Assembly: GCF_000020125.1 (NCBI RefSeq)
Contig: NC_010676.1
Location: forward strand, 2,604,001-2,668,000
Direction of reading: 5' to 3'
Length of the DNA: 64,000 bases
DNA from: Paraburkholderia phytofirmans PsJN
GTDB taxonomy: Bacteria > Pseudomonadota > Gammaproteobacteria > Burkholderiales > Burkholderiaceae
Shown: positions 8,458 to 18,060 of the stretch, in pieces
Layout of the letters: each line of letters starts with the position of its first letter
Numbering within the stretch: position 1 is the first letter of the stretch
Notes under the pieces: generated by a model
Told to the model about the DNA's origin: nothing
The model's database searches: none
Seen by the model: only the letters and a program-made list of their open reading frames with translations
Made by a program: the position numbers and the translations under genes

Positions 8458-9281
8458 TGAAGTGGAGCAGCTTGTTGAAAACCATCGTCTTTCTGGACCG
8501 CGCGACGCTGTCGGGCGATGTGCTCGATCAGCTGCCGCATCTGGAACTGATCGGCGTGCCCGCCGCAGGCGTCAATCATCTGGATACCGAAACATGTCGC
8601 AAACGGGGCATTGGCATCGTCGCGTGTCCGGGCTATTCGACGATTTCCGTGCCCGAACACGCGTTCGCGTTGATGCTCGCGCTCCGCCGCAACCTTATGC
8701 CTTACTGGCACGACGTCTATGCTGGCGGCTGGAGCGGATCGCCCACCTTTTACGCCGAACTGCATCCGATCCAGGATCTGCACGGATCGACGCTCGGTAT
8801 CGTCGGTGCCGGTCACGGTGGAAAGCGTCTCGCCGAACTGGCCCGTGCGTTCGGCATGCGGGTACTGTTCGCGGAGCGCAAGCGCGCGAGTTGCGTGCGC
8901 GACGGCTATGTGGCATTTGACGAGGTGCTGCGTGAGGCCGATACGATCAGCCTGCATTGCCCGCTTACCGACGAAACGCGGCATTTGTTCGGTCTCGCCG
9001 AATTTGAGCGAATGAAGCGCAGCGCGTCACTCGTGAACGCCGCGCGCGGCGGTATCGTCGACGAGGGAGCGCTGATCGAGGCACTCGACCGCAAGCTGAT
9101 CGCGAATGCCGCGCTCGACGTCCTCGAGCAGGAGCCGCCCGCGGCCGATCATCCGCTGCTATCCAGAGCGCGCACCGATCTGATCGTGACGCCGCATGTT
9201 GCGTGGCGAACCCAGGTGGCCATGAAGCGGCTCGTCACGCAACTCGCACGAGGCATCGCAGAGCATTACGCGCAGCATTGA
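8457..9281 (+). CDS. D-2-hydroxyacid dehydrogenase with shortened substrate-binding domain
   Basis: NAD(P)-dependent reductase of the glycerate/hydroxypyruvate type, 274 aa against about 315-330 in the family. Nucleotide motif GIVGAGHGGKRLAELARAFG; catalytic Arg in NAARGGIVDEGALIEAL, Glu in LDVLEQEPP and His in VTPHVAW are all present. The N-terminus begins like the family (TIVFLDRATL), then jumps to SGDVLDQLPHLELIGVPAAG, leaving only about 24 residues before that strand; the second such enzyme in this window (59902-60882) has about 70. An in-frame deletion of roughly 45 residues in the catalytic domain is likely, so activity is doubtful. The ATG overlaps the stop of the upstream GntR fragment (TAATG). 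Confidence 0.85.
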   Translation: MKWSSLLKTIVFLDRATLSGDVLDQLPHLELIGVPAAGVNHLDTETCRKRGIGIVACPGYSTISVPEHAFALMLALRRNLMPYWHDVYAGGWSGSPTFYAELHPIQDLHGSTLGIVGAGHGGKRLAELARAFGMRVLFAERKRASCVRDGYVAFDEVLREADTISLHCPLTDETRHLFGLAEFERMKRSASLVNAARGGIVDEGALIEALDRKLIANAALDVLEQEPPAADHPLLSRARTDLIVTPHVAWRTQVAMKRLVTQLARGIAEHYAQH

Positions 9282-9463
9282 GAACAGCACTTGACGAGGC
9301 CGTTTCGCGTCGGCGTGCGAGCGGCGCGCGTACAGGCCGGGACGGCCAACGTCGTCCCAGAGGATATCCGCCAGCCACAAGCGACTGTCGAAGAGCACAA
9401 ACAGCGGGTTTATCCGGCCGAAGCGCAGCTCCGGCGAGACTCAACGGGTTCGAACCGGCTACG

Positions 9464-10066
9464 CTAACCCGCAATCTTTAACGCGAGCGAAGCGACGTGT
9501 TTGCCCTGGAAGCGGGCAATATCCAGTTCATTTTGTGACGGTTGCCGGCTGCCGTCGGCGCCGGCCAGTGTGGTCGCACCGTAGGGTGTGCCGCCAGTGA
9601 TCTCGGTCATATTGACCAGTCCTGCGCAGGAGTAAGGAACGCCCACGATCACCATGCCCTGATGTAACAGTGTGCTGTGGAACGACGTGATGGTGGTTTC
9701 CTGACCGCCGTGCTGGGTGCCGGTCGAAGCAAAAACGCTGCCGATCTTGCCGACGAGTGCCCCTTTCATCCACAGTCCGCCGGTTTGATCCAGGAAGGTG
9801 CGCATCTGTCCGGCCATGTTGCCGAAGCGAGTCGGCGTGCCAAAGATGATGGCGTCGTAATTGGCCAACTCGTCAGGCGTCGCCACCGGCGCCTTCTGGT
9901 CGAGCTTGACCCCGTGGGCTGCAGCCTGGTCGGCCGGAATTGTTTCAGCGACTCGCTTGATCGTCACTTCGGTGCCCGGCACGGACCGTGCACCTTCGGC
10001 CACTGCGTCGGCCATCGTTTCAATGTGACCATACATCGAGTAATACAGCACGAGTACTTTTGCCAT
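9464..10066 (-). CDS. wrbA: NAD(P)H:quinone oxidoreductase WrbA
   Basis: FMN-dependent two-electron quinone reductase of 200 aa, full length for the family. Start [20 protein letters not shown] is the flavodoxin-like FMN phosphate loop; further WrbA hallmarks are [35 protein letters not shown], and [20 protein letters not shown]. An in-frame upstream start is rejected because the family begins at this M and GGAGC sits just ahead of it. It protects against quinone and oxidative stress in the cytoplasm. It stands alone; neighbours are not functionally linked. Confidence 0.95.
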   Translation of the reverse strand: MAKVLVLYYSMYGHIETMADAVAEGARSVPGTEVTIKRVAETIPADQAAAHGVKLDQKAPVATPDELANYDAIIFGTPTRFGNMAGQMRTFLDQTGGLWMKGALVGKIGSVFASTGTQHGGQETTITSFHSTLLHQGMVIVGVPYSCAGLVNMTEITGGTPYGATTLAGADGSRQPSQNELDIARFQGKHVASLALKIAG

Positions 10067-10603
10067 GATCGCTCCTTGTTGAACGCCATCCTGGGGAATC
10101 CGGACGACCATCAAAGCGCACCGTAATCGGCGAATACCGTGCTAGGCAGGCAAAAGTCCATCGCCGCGCCGTCGGTTGCCCTTGGGTGCCAGCCGGCCGA
10201 CTTCAGCTTAGCATATGGAGTCGACGCCCCCGTCATGACGATTGGCCGGTCCTGGAGGAAGTCTGAACAAACTTCCGCTTGCGGCGCTCTACAGCAATGT
10301 GCGGTGCTCTTGTATAGATTTAATGGTGTTGTTCGTCCGTCACCGCCGGCGAGGGCATCCAGAATAGCCTCAAAGGCCCCTGTCGGGTGTCGACCGGCTG
10401 CGTCGCCGACTATCGATACTCCCTCGGTATCATTGTGGATTCAAGCAGTATTGGACGAAGCCAAGGGGCCGCCATACGATGCATGGGTATTGTTGGCCAA
10501 TACGATGGAGGACAGCGCCAATCAGCGCAGAGGTCGCCCTCTCGGTAACGCCGGAGGCACCAGCAATACGCTGTTCCCTCTACCTAATCTGATGAGATCA
10601 AGC
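10067..10603. other. Intergenic, no gene recognised
   Basis: Between divergent wrbA and the BKACE gene. A plus-strand frame is open through much of it in continuity with the BKACE gene, but its residues show no family features and no good start. It presumably holds both promoters. Confidence 0.4.
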
Positions 10604-11428
10604 ATGAACAAGCCCTGTATCATTTCTGTTGCAATCACGGGATCACTGCCGCGCAAGAAAGACAATCCGGCTGTGCCGATCACGGTGAACGAGCAGGTGG
10701 AATCAACTCAGGCGGCATTCGAAGCCGGCGCGAGCTTGGTTCATCTTCACGTACGCAACGATGACGAAACTCCCACGTCGAATCCCGATCGTTTTGCGCT
10801 GGTGCTGGAAGGCATTCGCAAGCACGCGCCGGGCATGATCACCCAGGTGTCCACCGGTGGTCGCTCCGGGGCCGGTAATGAAAGAGGTGCCATGCTATCC
10901 CTGCGGCCTGACATGGCATCTTTGGCAACCGGCTCGGTCAATTTCCCAACGCGGGTTTATGACAATCCACCGGACCTGATTGACTGGCTCGCCGCCGAAA
11001 TGAAAGCCTACGGCATCAAGCCCGAAGTCGAGGCCTTTGACCTGTCGATGATCTTTCAGGCTGCAGCTATGCAGGCGGCGGGCGCAATCGTCGGTCCCCT
11101 GCACATCCAGTTTGTCATGGGCATCAAGAACGCAATGCCTGTCGATCGCGAAGTGCTTGAATTCTACGTCCGAACCCTCAAACGCCTTTCGCCCGATGCC
11201 ACATGGACCGGCGCCGGCATCGGCCGCAATCAACTGACAATGGCTCGTTGGTCTCTCGAACTTGGGGGGCACTGCCGCACCGGATTAGAGGACAACGTGC
11301 GAATGGACAAGAATACGCTTGCCCCGTCCAATTCAGCGCTCGTGCGCCAGGTTGCCGAACTTTGCGAGGAGTTTGGTCGCCCCGTTGCGACCGCAGCCCA
11401 GGCCCGCGAGATCCTGAATCTGAGCTGA
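10604..11428 (+). CDS. Beta-keto acid cleavage enzyme (BKACE, DUF849 family)
   Basis: 274 aa. The family condenses a 3-keto acid with acetyl-CoA to give acetoacetate and a CoA ester (prototype Kce, 3-keto-5-aminohexanoate cleavage in lysine fermentation). Visible: N-terminal strand CIISVAITGSLPRKKDNPAV, the zinc-binding pair in LVHLHVRNDDETP, the substrate loop STGGRSGAG, EVEAFDLSMIFQA, and TGLEDNVRMDKN, whose Glu is the third zinc ligand in Kce. TIM-barrel length is normal. ATG 10604 was chosen because the family begins MNKPCII; the ribosome site is weak. No thiolase, CoA transferase or regulator is adjacent, so the substrate (carnitine-derived dehydrocarnitine, beta-keto adipate or another) cannot be deduced. 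Confidence 0.9.
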   Translation: MNKPCIISVAITGSLPRKKDNPAVPITVNEQVESTQAAFEAGASLVHLHVRNDDETPTSNPDRFALVLEGIRKHAPGMITQVSTGGRSGAGNERGAMLSLRPDMASLATGSVNFPTRVYDNPPDLIDWLAAEMKAYGIKPEVEAFDLSMIFQAAAMQAAGAIVGPLHIQFVMGIKNAMPVDREVLEFYVRTLKRLSPDATWTGAGIGRNQLTMARWSLELGGHCRTGLEDNVRMDKNTLAPSNSALVRQVAELCEEFGRPVATAAQAREILNLS

Positions 11429-11948
11429 AGAGCGCGATATCGCTAATGCTGGTCAACCGCTACGAACGTGATCCGGGTGCGCGATCTGCGCGATAGCGCA
11501 CTACGGATGCGCCATGTGCGGGCTGAGTCGCAGAGGAAGGCGTATCTGTGCGGGATAGCAAGGCCGACATCGCCGCGATCCGTACGGCCGCTGCCAAGTC
11601 TGGAACTGACGTCCGCATGTCATTGCTATTGCGAGCACGAGCGGCTAGAGGTGGCCGGATTCAGCCCGACGGCGTTCGGCGGGAGTCGCTCCCGTTCGCG
11701 ACCCCAGTTAGGCTCTGCGAATGCCGCCACTGCGCTCCAGACCAACCGGTCTGCCCCGCCAGCGCTCGAATGCAACTCGACGGCACCGTTCGTGTCCCCG
11801 CCTATCCATGCTTACAACGGACTGTTTGCGCATATTGAGCGCGCCGCTTGTCGATCCATCCCCGGCTCCTAATGGCTTGTCCCCCTCACCAAGTGCTATG
11901 TTAAGCACTGCGGGATTAATGGCGTGAATCATTGACGGAACCGGAATA
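11429..11948. other. Intergenic, no gene recognised
   Basis: 520 bases between the BKACE and MOSC genes. No frame with family likeness or good ribosome site was found; no obvious terminator or repeat. Confidence 0.4.
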
Positions 11949-12725
11949 ATGACGAAAGTTATCAGTCTCTACCGCTATCCAATCAAGGGGCTCTCTCCCG
12001 AGCCCTTGACGAAAATGGCCGTCAGTCACGCGCAAGGACTGCCCTTCGACCGCGCATTCGCGTTGGCGCTCGGCACGACGCGCTTCGATCCGGAAGTCCC
12101 CGAGCCGCTCGACAAGGGCTGTTTCTTGATGCTGCGCAAGAATGAAAAGCTTGCTGCGCTGGGGACGCGGCTGGATCCAGAAACCGGCACGCTCACCATT
12201 CGCTATCGCGATGAGATTGTGCTTGAGGCGGCGACGACGAGTGCTGCGGGCCGCGAGGCGATCGAGGATTTCATGGCGGGTTATCTGGGCGAAGCGACTG
12301 AAGGCCGCCCCCGCCTCATCTCGGCCGAAGGCCACAAATTCACGGATGTCAGCGTGGTTTCGCCGGTCATGATGAAAGCGATCTCGGTGATCAACCTGGC
12401 CTCCGTGCGGGCGCTTGAGGAGGCGACCGGAATTTTCGTGCACCCCCTGCGCTTCCGCGCCAACATCTATCTCGATGGCGTGCCTGCCTGGGCGGAGTTC
12501 GACTGGCTCGGTCGGGAAGTCGAGATTGGCGGGATACGCTTTCGCGGGGCACGACGGACGCGGCGCTGTGCCGCCACCAACGTCAACCCCGAGACCGCCG
12601 CACGCGACGCCAATCTGCCGAAAGCAATCTTGCAGCATTTCGGCCATACCGATCTCGGCATTTATCTTGAGGTACTGAACGACGGCGTCTGTTCGGTCGG
12701 CGATGCGGTGACGGTCGCGGCCTGA
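11949..12725 (+). CDS. MOSC domain-containing protein
   Basis: 258 aa. The N-terminal MOSC beta-barrel opens VISLYRYPIKGLSPEPLTKM and contains LPFDRAFAL; the C-terminal MOSC sulfurase domain carries LRFRANIYLDGVPAWAEFDW, and RRTRRCAATNVNPET with the family's conserved cysteine. MOSC proteins bind molybdenum cofactor or transfer sulfur; stand-alone bacterial members are often Moco-dependent N-hydroxylated-compound reductases or of unknown role. No molybdoenzyme gene is nearby. The length and order of domains look intact. Confidence 0.9.
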   Translation: MTKVISLYRYPIKGLSPEPLTKMAVSHAQGLPFDRAFALALGTTRFDPEVPEPLDKGCFLMLRKNEKLAALGTRLDPETGTLTIRYRDEIVLEAATTSAAGREAIEDFMAGYLGEATEGRPRLISAEGHKFTDVSVVSPVMMKAISVINLASVRALEEATGIFVHPLRFRANIYLDGVPAWAEFDWLGREVEIGGIRFRGARRTRRCAATNVNPETAARDANLPKAILQHFGHTDLGIYLEVLNDGVCSVGDAVTVAA

Positions 12726-13310
12726 CGAGGCCGAAGAGGCCATCAGGGATTGGAGATCCTTTTCGTCTGACCAGCGCTTTACTTCCGGCTTCCTTCGGAT
12801 TCTGCCAGTGTTGCCATGCTGCCGGTCATCCCCACGAGCAGTTTTGCCTCGGGACGCAAGCCGCTTGTATCTGTCTCCATGGCTTCAGATCGTCGTACCT
12901 CAATCTCTTTTTGCGGTTGTCCGCCTTGCGCTGGAGTTTGGTTCGGATATCTCCAACGCGCGCACCCGAGGCGAGCATCGAACCAATGCTCGACAATGCT
13001 GACGGTGCTAACTACTCGGCCGTGCGTTGCTGGTTTAGAAAATTGAGCAGCACAACACTGATTTTTTCGGGAGCCTCTTCGAGCATGGTGGCCAATGCCC
13101 TTGAGCACTTGTCAGCGACCTTGCAACCAGCTATCGCCATGACTATAAAAATGCGGAAGTTGTAATCGTCTCCTAAGAAGTACGCAAGTTAGTTCGTATT
13201 GCGTATTAGATATTTACTTCGTTCCGCAACTGTAGAAAGCACCACTGTCCACGCTTGAACCGATCGAGTTTGCACGCAGTACTTTCTGCACTTTCTCTGA
13301 GGCATCGATC
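12726..13310. other. Intergenic, no gene recognised
   Basis: 585 bases before the papain-like gene. A relatively AT-rich tract near 13130-13215 may carry its promoter. No coding frame with support was seen on either strand. Confidence 0.4.
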
Positions 13311-15323
13311 ATGGCTGACGCAATTGCGCAGTCCGGACACGCGACGTTCCGGCTCCCTCATTTCACACCTGTCATGCTCGATCCGACCGAGCATCGCACC
13401 GCAATCGAGACGGCGCTCGAGTTGGCCGAGCGCGCGGGACTCGTCAGCCGGCACGGTCCCACTCCGATGTTGCTCGGTACGACGAGGCCTCGATCATGGT
13501 CGCTCGCTGCCGACCAGACACCGTTCAAGAACCAGTCGGACCGCGGCACATGCTGGGCATTCGCCGGTGCTTCTGCGCTAGAAGCCGCGTATCACCGACG
13601 ATTTGGGCTAACCCTCGATCTTTCCGAGGAGTACGTCTTTCACATGGGCAAGGCGTTCGCGCTAAACCGCACCACAACCGGTCTGCCGGCTCAGCCCGTC
13701 GAGAACAATTCGTCGCTCACGGGCTTTCAGGGCTCGGGCGATATCGCGCAGAAACTGTCAGAGAACGCTGTGCCCGACGAGACCGTCGCGCCTTATCTCA
13801 CCAGTCAGGGCGCTCTTACCGGCATATTGCCGACCCTCGGTTACGCAGGTGTGGGCGCCCTCGTCTCGCAAGAAGACTTTGACGCATTGGAGTTCTGCGA
13901 ACAGCACGTCCCGCTGATCGCGCGCGTCAACTGCCGCTACCGTGCAACAGGTTTTGCGAGCATCGGCGGCACACCGAGCATCGAAGCGCTGGAAAACGTC
14001 ATCCTGTCCAACCATGAGGTGATCTGCGACGTGCAGCATCTGACCGCGCCCGCCGGCGGCCATGTCCTGACGCTGATCGGCTTCGACAGCGACCGCAAGG
14101 TGTTCACCGCGAAGAATCACTGGGGCGAAAACGCCTTCATCGAGATCGCGTACCAAAGCGATCCAAACTGGCAGATCCTGAGCGGCTGGTACATCACGGA
14201 CGTGGTCGATCCCACCTTCGTGCAGAACCAGGCCTGCTGGCTCGGCAACTGGCACGTGAAAACGGCGAACGGAGACTTCAGGCTGCTGCTGCGTCGATCC
14301 GAAGATTTCGCGGCGCCCGGTCAGCCGACGCGGCTCGGGCACGCCTACCTGGCCGATGGACGTCACGATGTGAATGGGCACTTCTCGGCCAACGGCCAGC
14401 GACTGACGGCCTTCATCGCGTCTGGCACAGGGGCTACCATGCCGGGAACCGAGACAGGCACGAAGCTCGAAGCCGACCTCGATTTCGCCGACGTGTACGA
14501 GCAGTTCGGCACGATGAACGGGCCGGTCGAGCTCAGCCGCTTCAATACGCGCTTTGCCGCGCTGTTCGTGCCCGACGGCGGCGAAACCTGGCAGGCGCGG
14601 CACGGTATCGACGCCGCCGCTTACCAGAATCTCTTCGACACCTTGCCGGGCCAAGGCTTCCGCCCCGCCTTCCTCGGTGCCTACTCTGAGGGACGAGGCA
14701 CGCGCTTCAACGCGGTCTGGCTCAAGCGTGACGGCCCGCTCTGGGCGGCGCGGCATGGACTCACCGCTGCGGCTTATCAGGTGGCCTTTGACCAATTCGT
14801 CGCCGATGGCTTCCACCCCGTCGTCGTATCGGGTTACGCGGAGAACGGCGAGGATCGCTATGCTGCGCTTTTCGAGCAGGGTTCAGCACCGGAATGGCAC
14901 GCACGCCACGGCCTGTTGCCGAACGATTACCAGTCGACCTTCGATGCACTCTCTGCTGCCGGCTTCGTTCCCGTGCAGGTATGCGGATACCGCGTCAACG
15001 TCGGCCTGCGTTTCGCGGCGATATGGCAAAAGCTGCCGGGCATCGAGTTCATCGGCCGCCACAACCTGACGGCCAGCCAGTATCAGACCGCGTTTGACGA
15101 CGCCCTCGCGCGCGGCTTCCGGCTGGTCTGTGTGAACGGCTATTCGAACAGTGGCATCGCGAACTATGCGGCGATCTGGCATCGTGGTGGGCAAAGCGTC
15201 GCCTGGCAGGCGCGACACGGCGTCGATGCTGCGGGCTATCAGCGCATCTTCGACGAACTTGCTACGCGCGGCATGCGCCCGGCCGTCGTGTCGGGTTACG
15301 GTGACGGCTTCTACCCGGCTTGA
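13311..15323 (+). CDS. Papain-like (C1) cysteine protease fused to five tandem 51-residue repeats
   Basis: 670 aa. Residues 60-300 are a C1 peptidase: oxyanion Gln75 and nucleophile Cys81 in KNQSDRGTCWAFAGASALEA, His251 in GGHVLTLIGFD and Asn269 in AKNHWGE, so the triad is complete. Residues 310-410 form a beta-rich linker domain. Residues 414-670 are five repeats, each with R-F-AA-W/F ... W-ARHG-T/DAA-YQ--FD--L--GF-PV-V-GY; the ARHG motif recurs at 429, 480, 531, 582 (GRHN) and 634, a period of 51-52. They match the bacterial tandem repeat domain found in polyglycine-hydrolase-like secreted proteins. No signal peptide or pro-peptide is visible, so export, if any, would be non-classical. The ribosome site GAGG precedes ATG 13311. 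No immunity-like partner was recognised beside it. Confidence 0.85.
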   Translation: MADAIAQSGHATFRLPHFTPVMLDPTEHRTAIETALELAERAGLVSRHGPTPMLLGTTRPRSWSLAADQTPFKNQSDRGTCWAFAGASALEAAYHRRFGLTLDLSEEYVFHMGKAFALNRTTTGLPAQPVENNSSLTGFQGSGDIAQKLSENAVPDETVAPYLTSQGALTGILPTLGYAGVGALVSQEDFDALEFCEQHVPLIARVNCRYRATGFASIGGTPSIEALENVILSNHEVICDVQHLTAPAGGHVLTLIGFDSDRKVFTAKNHWGENAFIEIAYQSDPNWQILSGWYITDVVDPTFVQNQACWLGNWHVKTANGDFRLLLRRSEDFAAPGQPTRLGHAYLADGRHDVNGHFSANGQRLTAFIASGTGATMPGTETGTKLEADLDFADVYEQFGTMNGPVELSRFNTRFAALFVPDGGETWQARHGIDAAAYQNLFDTLPGQGFRPAFLGAYSEGRGTRFNAVWLKRDGPLWAARHGLTAAAYQVAFDQFVADGFHPVVVSGYAENGEDRYAALFEQGSAPEWHARHGLLPNDYQSTFDALSAAGFVPVQVCGYRVNVGLRFAAIWQKLPGIEFIGRHNLTASQYQTAFDDALARGFRLVCVNGYSNSGIANYAAIWHRGGQSVAWQARHGVDAAGYQRIFDELATRGMRPAVVSGYGDGFYPA

Positions 15324-15693
15324 CCGTCTAACGCGCGGGAAGGCCTGCTGTGGGCAGCGTCAAGTTACCGGGAATGAGACGGCACTACGGCAGGTCTGAC
15401 GGCTATCAGAAAGCGGTCGGCACATTTCGCGCGAGTTCGACGAATTCGCGCCACCGAACGAGCGGCTTCGATAGAGCGAAGTGCTCAATAGACGTCGGTC
15501 GCATGCGAAACGTTGCCGGATCGGCTCGAAGCACGGAAGAGAATTCTGTACGCGTCGCGCGCGCATGGAAGCGCGCCATGGAGCAGGACCGCCTTCGGAA
15601 TACCCGCAAGTAGAGACGATGCCGCCACATTGAGCAAGCCGTCACGCGACCACCCGAGCGAATCCACAAACGCGTCGCTTACATATTCCACCT
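15324..15693. other. Intergenic, possibly decayed coding traces
   Basis: A 71-residue minus-strand frame (15485-15700) looks vaguely protein-like but has no recognisable family; nothing else is supported. Confidence 0.3.
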
Positions 15694-16029
15694 GAAGCAT
15701 TCGGCGGCGTCACGAGAGAAATCGTTTATGACAATATGAAAACAGTGATCTTGAAACACGATGCCTATGGCGAGAAGCAGCACCGATTTCATCCGGGGTT
15801 CACTGACTTCGCCAAACACCATGGGTTCGTACCTCGCGTGTGCAAGCCATACCGCGCGAAGACGAAGGGCAAGGTCGAGCGTATGAACGGATATCTGCGC
15901 TACAGCTTCTGGGTCCCGTCGGTTTCAATGCTCAAACAGGCACGGCTCACAGCCGACTGCGGCCTGTGCAATGAGCGCGTCAGACTATGGTTGCGCGACG
16001 TCGCCAACGTCCGATTTCGACACGCGTGA
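15694..16029 (+). pseudogene. IS21-family transposase (IstA) fragment
   Basis: The frame reads EAFGGVTREIVYDNMKTVIL, then RFHPGFTDFAKHHGFVPRVC, and CKPYRAKTKGKVERMNGYLR, which is the IstA catalytic-core C-terminal half including the last acidic residue (GKVER), ending LRDVANVRFRHA then stop. The N-terminal helix-turn-helix, the first catalytic residues, and istB are missing. There is no ATG at the true beginning, so this is a relic. Confidence 0.88.
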
Positions 16030-16267
16030 CTGCCCAAGGCAAAGAATGTCAAAGCTTCTAGGTCCTCGCCTTCCGGAAGGCGCGATTCTCGACCTTTTGT
16101 CCGCCGCCGTCGAATGTCCCAAGCTGGCCGTTTTGTACGCCTTGCTCCAGGTCGTCTGTCGTCGGCGCGGGGAGAAAGATATCGACTGGCAGCTTCCGGC
16201 GAAAGGACTAAAGTTCAGTCACTCCGATTGGACAGACGGACCCAGTTAGTTCGGCTGGTTTGCGTCA

Positions 16268-17038
16268 TCAAGGCCCGGGCAGGAACTCGACGTCTCCGTA
16301 CCAGGCGCGCGTGGTAGTACCGGTATTATCGGTATCGGTCAGCAGCCCGTAGCCGGTGATTCGTCCAGGCGGTTCGTGAAAGACCCGCTCGTAGTCTTGC
16401 ACGATATTGCGTCGCACGCTTCGCCAGTGACCTGCATCGCCGGACAGACCAGAAACCACGATCATCTGTACGCGGTTCGTGTGAGGATTGGCAACGACGG
16501 CGCCTGGCGCAGCGGTGGTTGACCAGATATACATCAGCGTGGCATAGGGCAGTTCTTCGCCACCCAGGCGCTTTGCCAAGTCCATCTTGGCCCTGTCAAA
16601 AAACGATAGCTTGCTCTTGTCGCCATCGAATAGGAACACGAGTCGCGCTGGCGCGTCTTCCTTTGACCCGACGCGGTTGTCGGCGCCCTCGATTGGTCCT
16701 TTTGCTTTCCAGCGCCACGCCACGACGGGGGTGAGGACGAGGTCGATATTTCCCTCGTGCATCAGCGCCGAAGCAGAGCGGTTCGCGTCCGCTTGCAGGA
16801 CGGTGGTGTTGCCGTCGTGAACAAGCGTGTATTGCGTCAAGGGCTTGCCGTGCGCGACCGGCAGGTTCTTCCAGCCTGCGGGCAGCGGTTCGCCGGGCTC
16901 GATTGTGGAAACGGCAATACCCGGCTTTTCGTCCTGTGCAAAGAGGGCTGCAGGCAACAGTAGGAGCGCGCCGCATACGGCGAGCCAGACTGGCCCGGCT
17001 GGTTCTTTCCGCGCTTGATGGATCGAGGTAAGAGGCAT
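16268..17038 (-). CDS. DUF3047 domain-containing exported protein
   Basis: 256 aa. Starts MPLTSIHQARKEPAGPVWLA; a hydrophobic stretch (LAVCGALLLLPAALFAQ) gives a signal peptide cleaved after FAQ. The mature part is the DUF3047 fold: LPAGWKNLPVAHGKPLTQYT, NRSASALMHEGNIDL, VVAWRWKAKGPIEGADNRVG, APARLVFLFDGDKSKLSFFD, ATLMYIWSTTAAPGAVVANP, and GLLTDTDNTGTTTRAWYGDV. The family is periplasmic, resembles carbohydrate-binding beta-sandwiches, and has no known function. ATG 17038 gives the usual length; in-frame sequence upstream is not family-like. Flanked by relics, so it has no informative operon. Confidence 0.88.
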   Translation of the reverse strand: MPLTSIHQARKEPAGPVWLAVCGALLLLPAALFAQDEKPGIAVSTIEPGEPLPAGWKNLPVAHGKPLTQYTLVHDGNTTVLQADANRSASALMHEGNIDLVLTPVVAWRWKAKGPIEGADNRVGSKEDAPARLVFLFDGDKSKLSFFDRAKMDLAKRLGGEELPYATLMYIWSTTAAPGAVVANPHTNRVQMIVVSGLSGDAGHWRSVRRNIVQDYERVFHEPPGRITGYGLLTDTDNTGTTTRAWYGDVEFLPGP

Positions 17039-17243
17039 GGCTGGTCGTATTCTCTTTTGGCTAGGACCCATTGTAGTCGGATGAGCCGACGGCATGTCGG
17101 CGGAGCCTGTACGCCGGTGGTTATCTGCGGGGTGCCGCGAACCGAACGCTCGCGGCCGACACATTGCGCATTTACACTTCACCATGGATGGACGGGCTGG
17201 ACCAAGCGTCGTTCTATCGGCGAATCGCCCGGATGGATTAGCA

Positions 17244-17420
17244 GCGCTATACCACGAGCTCCAACCATGCTATCGCGAACTTCGCTGCCCGATTCTCATC
17301 TTGCGGGTCGAGAAGGATGAGTGGATTCCGGTCAATCGAAGCATGGAACTATCCGCGATGATGATCCCGGGGCACGCTTCACACGGGCGGCTGGCACAGG
17401 TCGTTCACTCCATGTCGCGA
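17244..17420 (+). pseudogene. Alpha/beta-hydrolase fragment, weak
   Basis: A short stretch reads YRELRCPILILRVEKDEWIP and then VNRSMELSAMMIPG, the strand/loop before the catalytic His in alpha/beta hydrolases (usual form CPTLILRGEKDEWIP). Neither a nucleophile elbow nor the His region is present, and the surrounding frame is not family-like. Probably a relic of a few dozen codons. Confidence 0.4.
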
Positions 17421-17596
17421 TCGCCGCAATTAGGCCTGGACCAGTCGGATCCTGGAAAGAATAGACTTGCGCGCCCCCATTAGCCGTTCGAGGTAGTCTC
17501 CATATTGATAGAGCTCCAGCGCGTGGTTCTTGGCCAGTTAAACTTAGGCGGCGACGCTGTCGGTCGTCCAAGCCCCGCAACGTCGCGCGGTGCAAG

Positions 17597-17875
17597 GTCA
17601 GGTGTTGGAAAAAGAAGCGGCGCGGATATCGCCGTAGCATTTCCATGCACGCCCTTTCTGCGTCAAGACGCGGCGCGCCCGGCATCGTCTGAATGTGCCC
17701 ATGGCGCTGCATAACGCCAAAAACGATCCCGCTGCACGCGATCGTTTGCTCGCTGGTGGTGGCAAGTTCAACGTGCCTTGCCGACATATTCGGGAAAGAA
17801 CGCCAGTCGAGCTGGTTGTACGAGTCCAGCGCGCTTATCGCCTATCTGGAGCAACGCTTGGCCGGATTCGCGTGA
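17597..17875 (+). pseudogene. Glutaredoxin / GST N-terminal-domain protein, decayed
   Basis: In one frame the sequence reads HFHARPFCVKTRRARHRLNV, MALHNAKNDPAARDRLLAGG and GGKFNVPC; after a frameshift near 17800 it continues WLYESSALIAYLEQRLAGF and stops. This is the glutaredoxin-like family with active site A-C-P-F-C, but the first cysteine is replaced by Arg (ARPFC), a TAG stands three codons before it (17635), and the frame is broken. It is a clear pseudogene. Confidence 0.75.
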
Positions 17876-18060
17876 TGGAGTCGGCCGTCGCGCGCAGTCG
17901 TGAGACTTTTATGAAAGATCCGCAGGGGGCTCGCGGGGTATGCCGATCCCCCAAAGGGCGCTGTCGGACCCTGTACTGTCGTTGGCTGCTCTCCACTCCA
18001 ACCACGGTTTCAAAGGTGCAGCGGCGATTCTGGCGGTGACGTCGGTTCGGCGCGGGCCAC

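Noticed and set aside
11916..12743. 275-codon frame antisense to the MOSC gene
   Set aside because: Shadow frame; MOSC landmarks on the plus strand are decisive.
13758..14816. 352-codon frame antisense to the papain-like protease
   Set aside because: No motifs; the sense gene has a complete catalytic set and periodic repeats.
15485..15700. 71-codon minus-strand frame that looks sensor-like
   Set aside because: Too short and without a confirmed motif; adjacent DNA is transposase relic.
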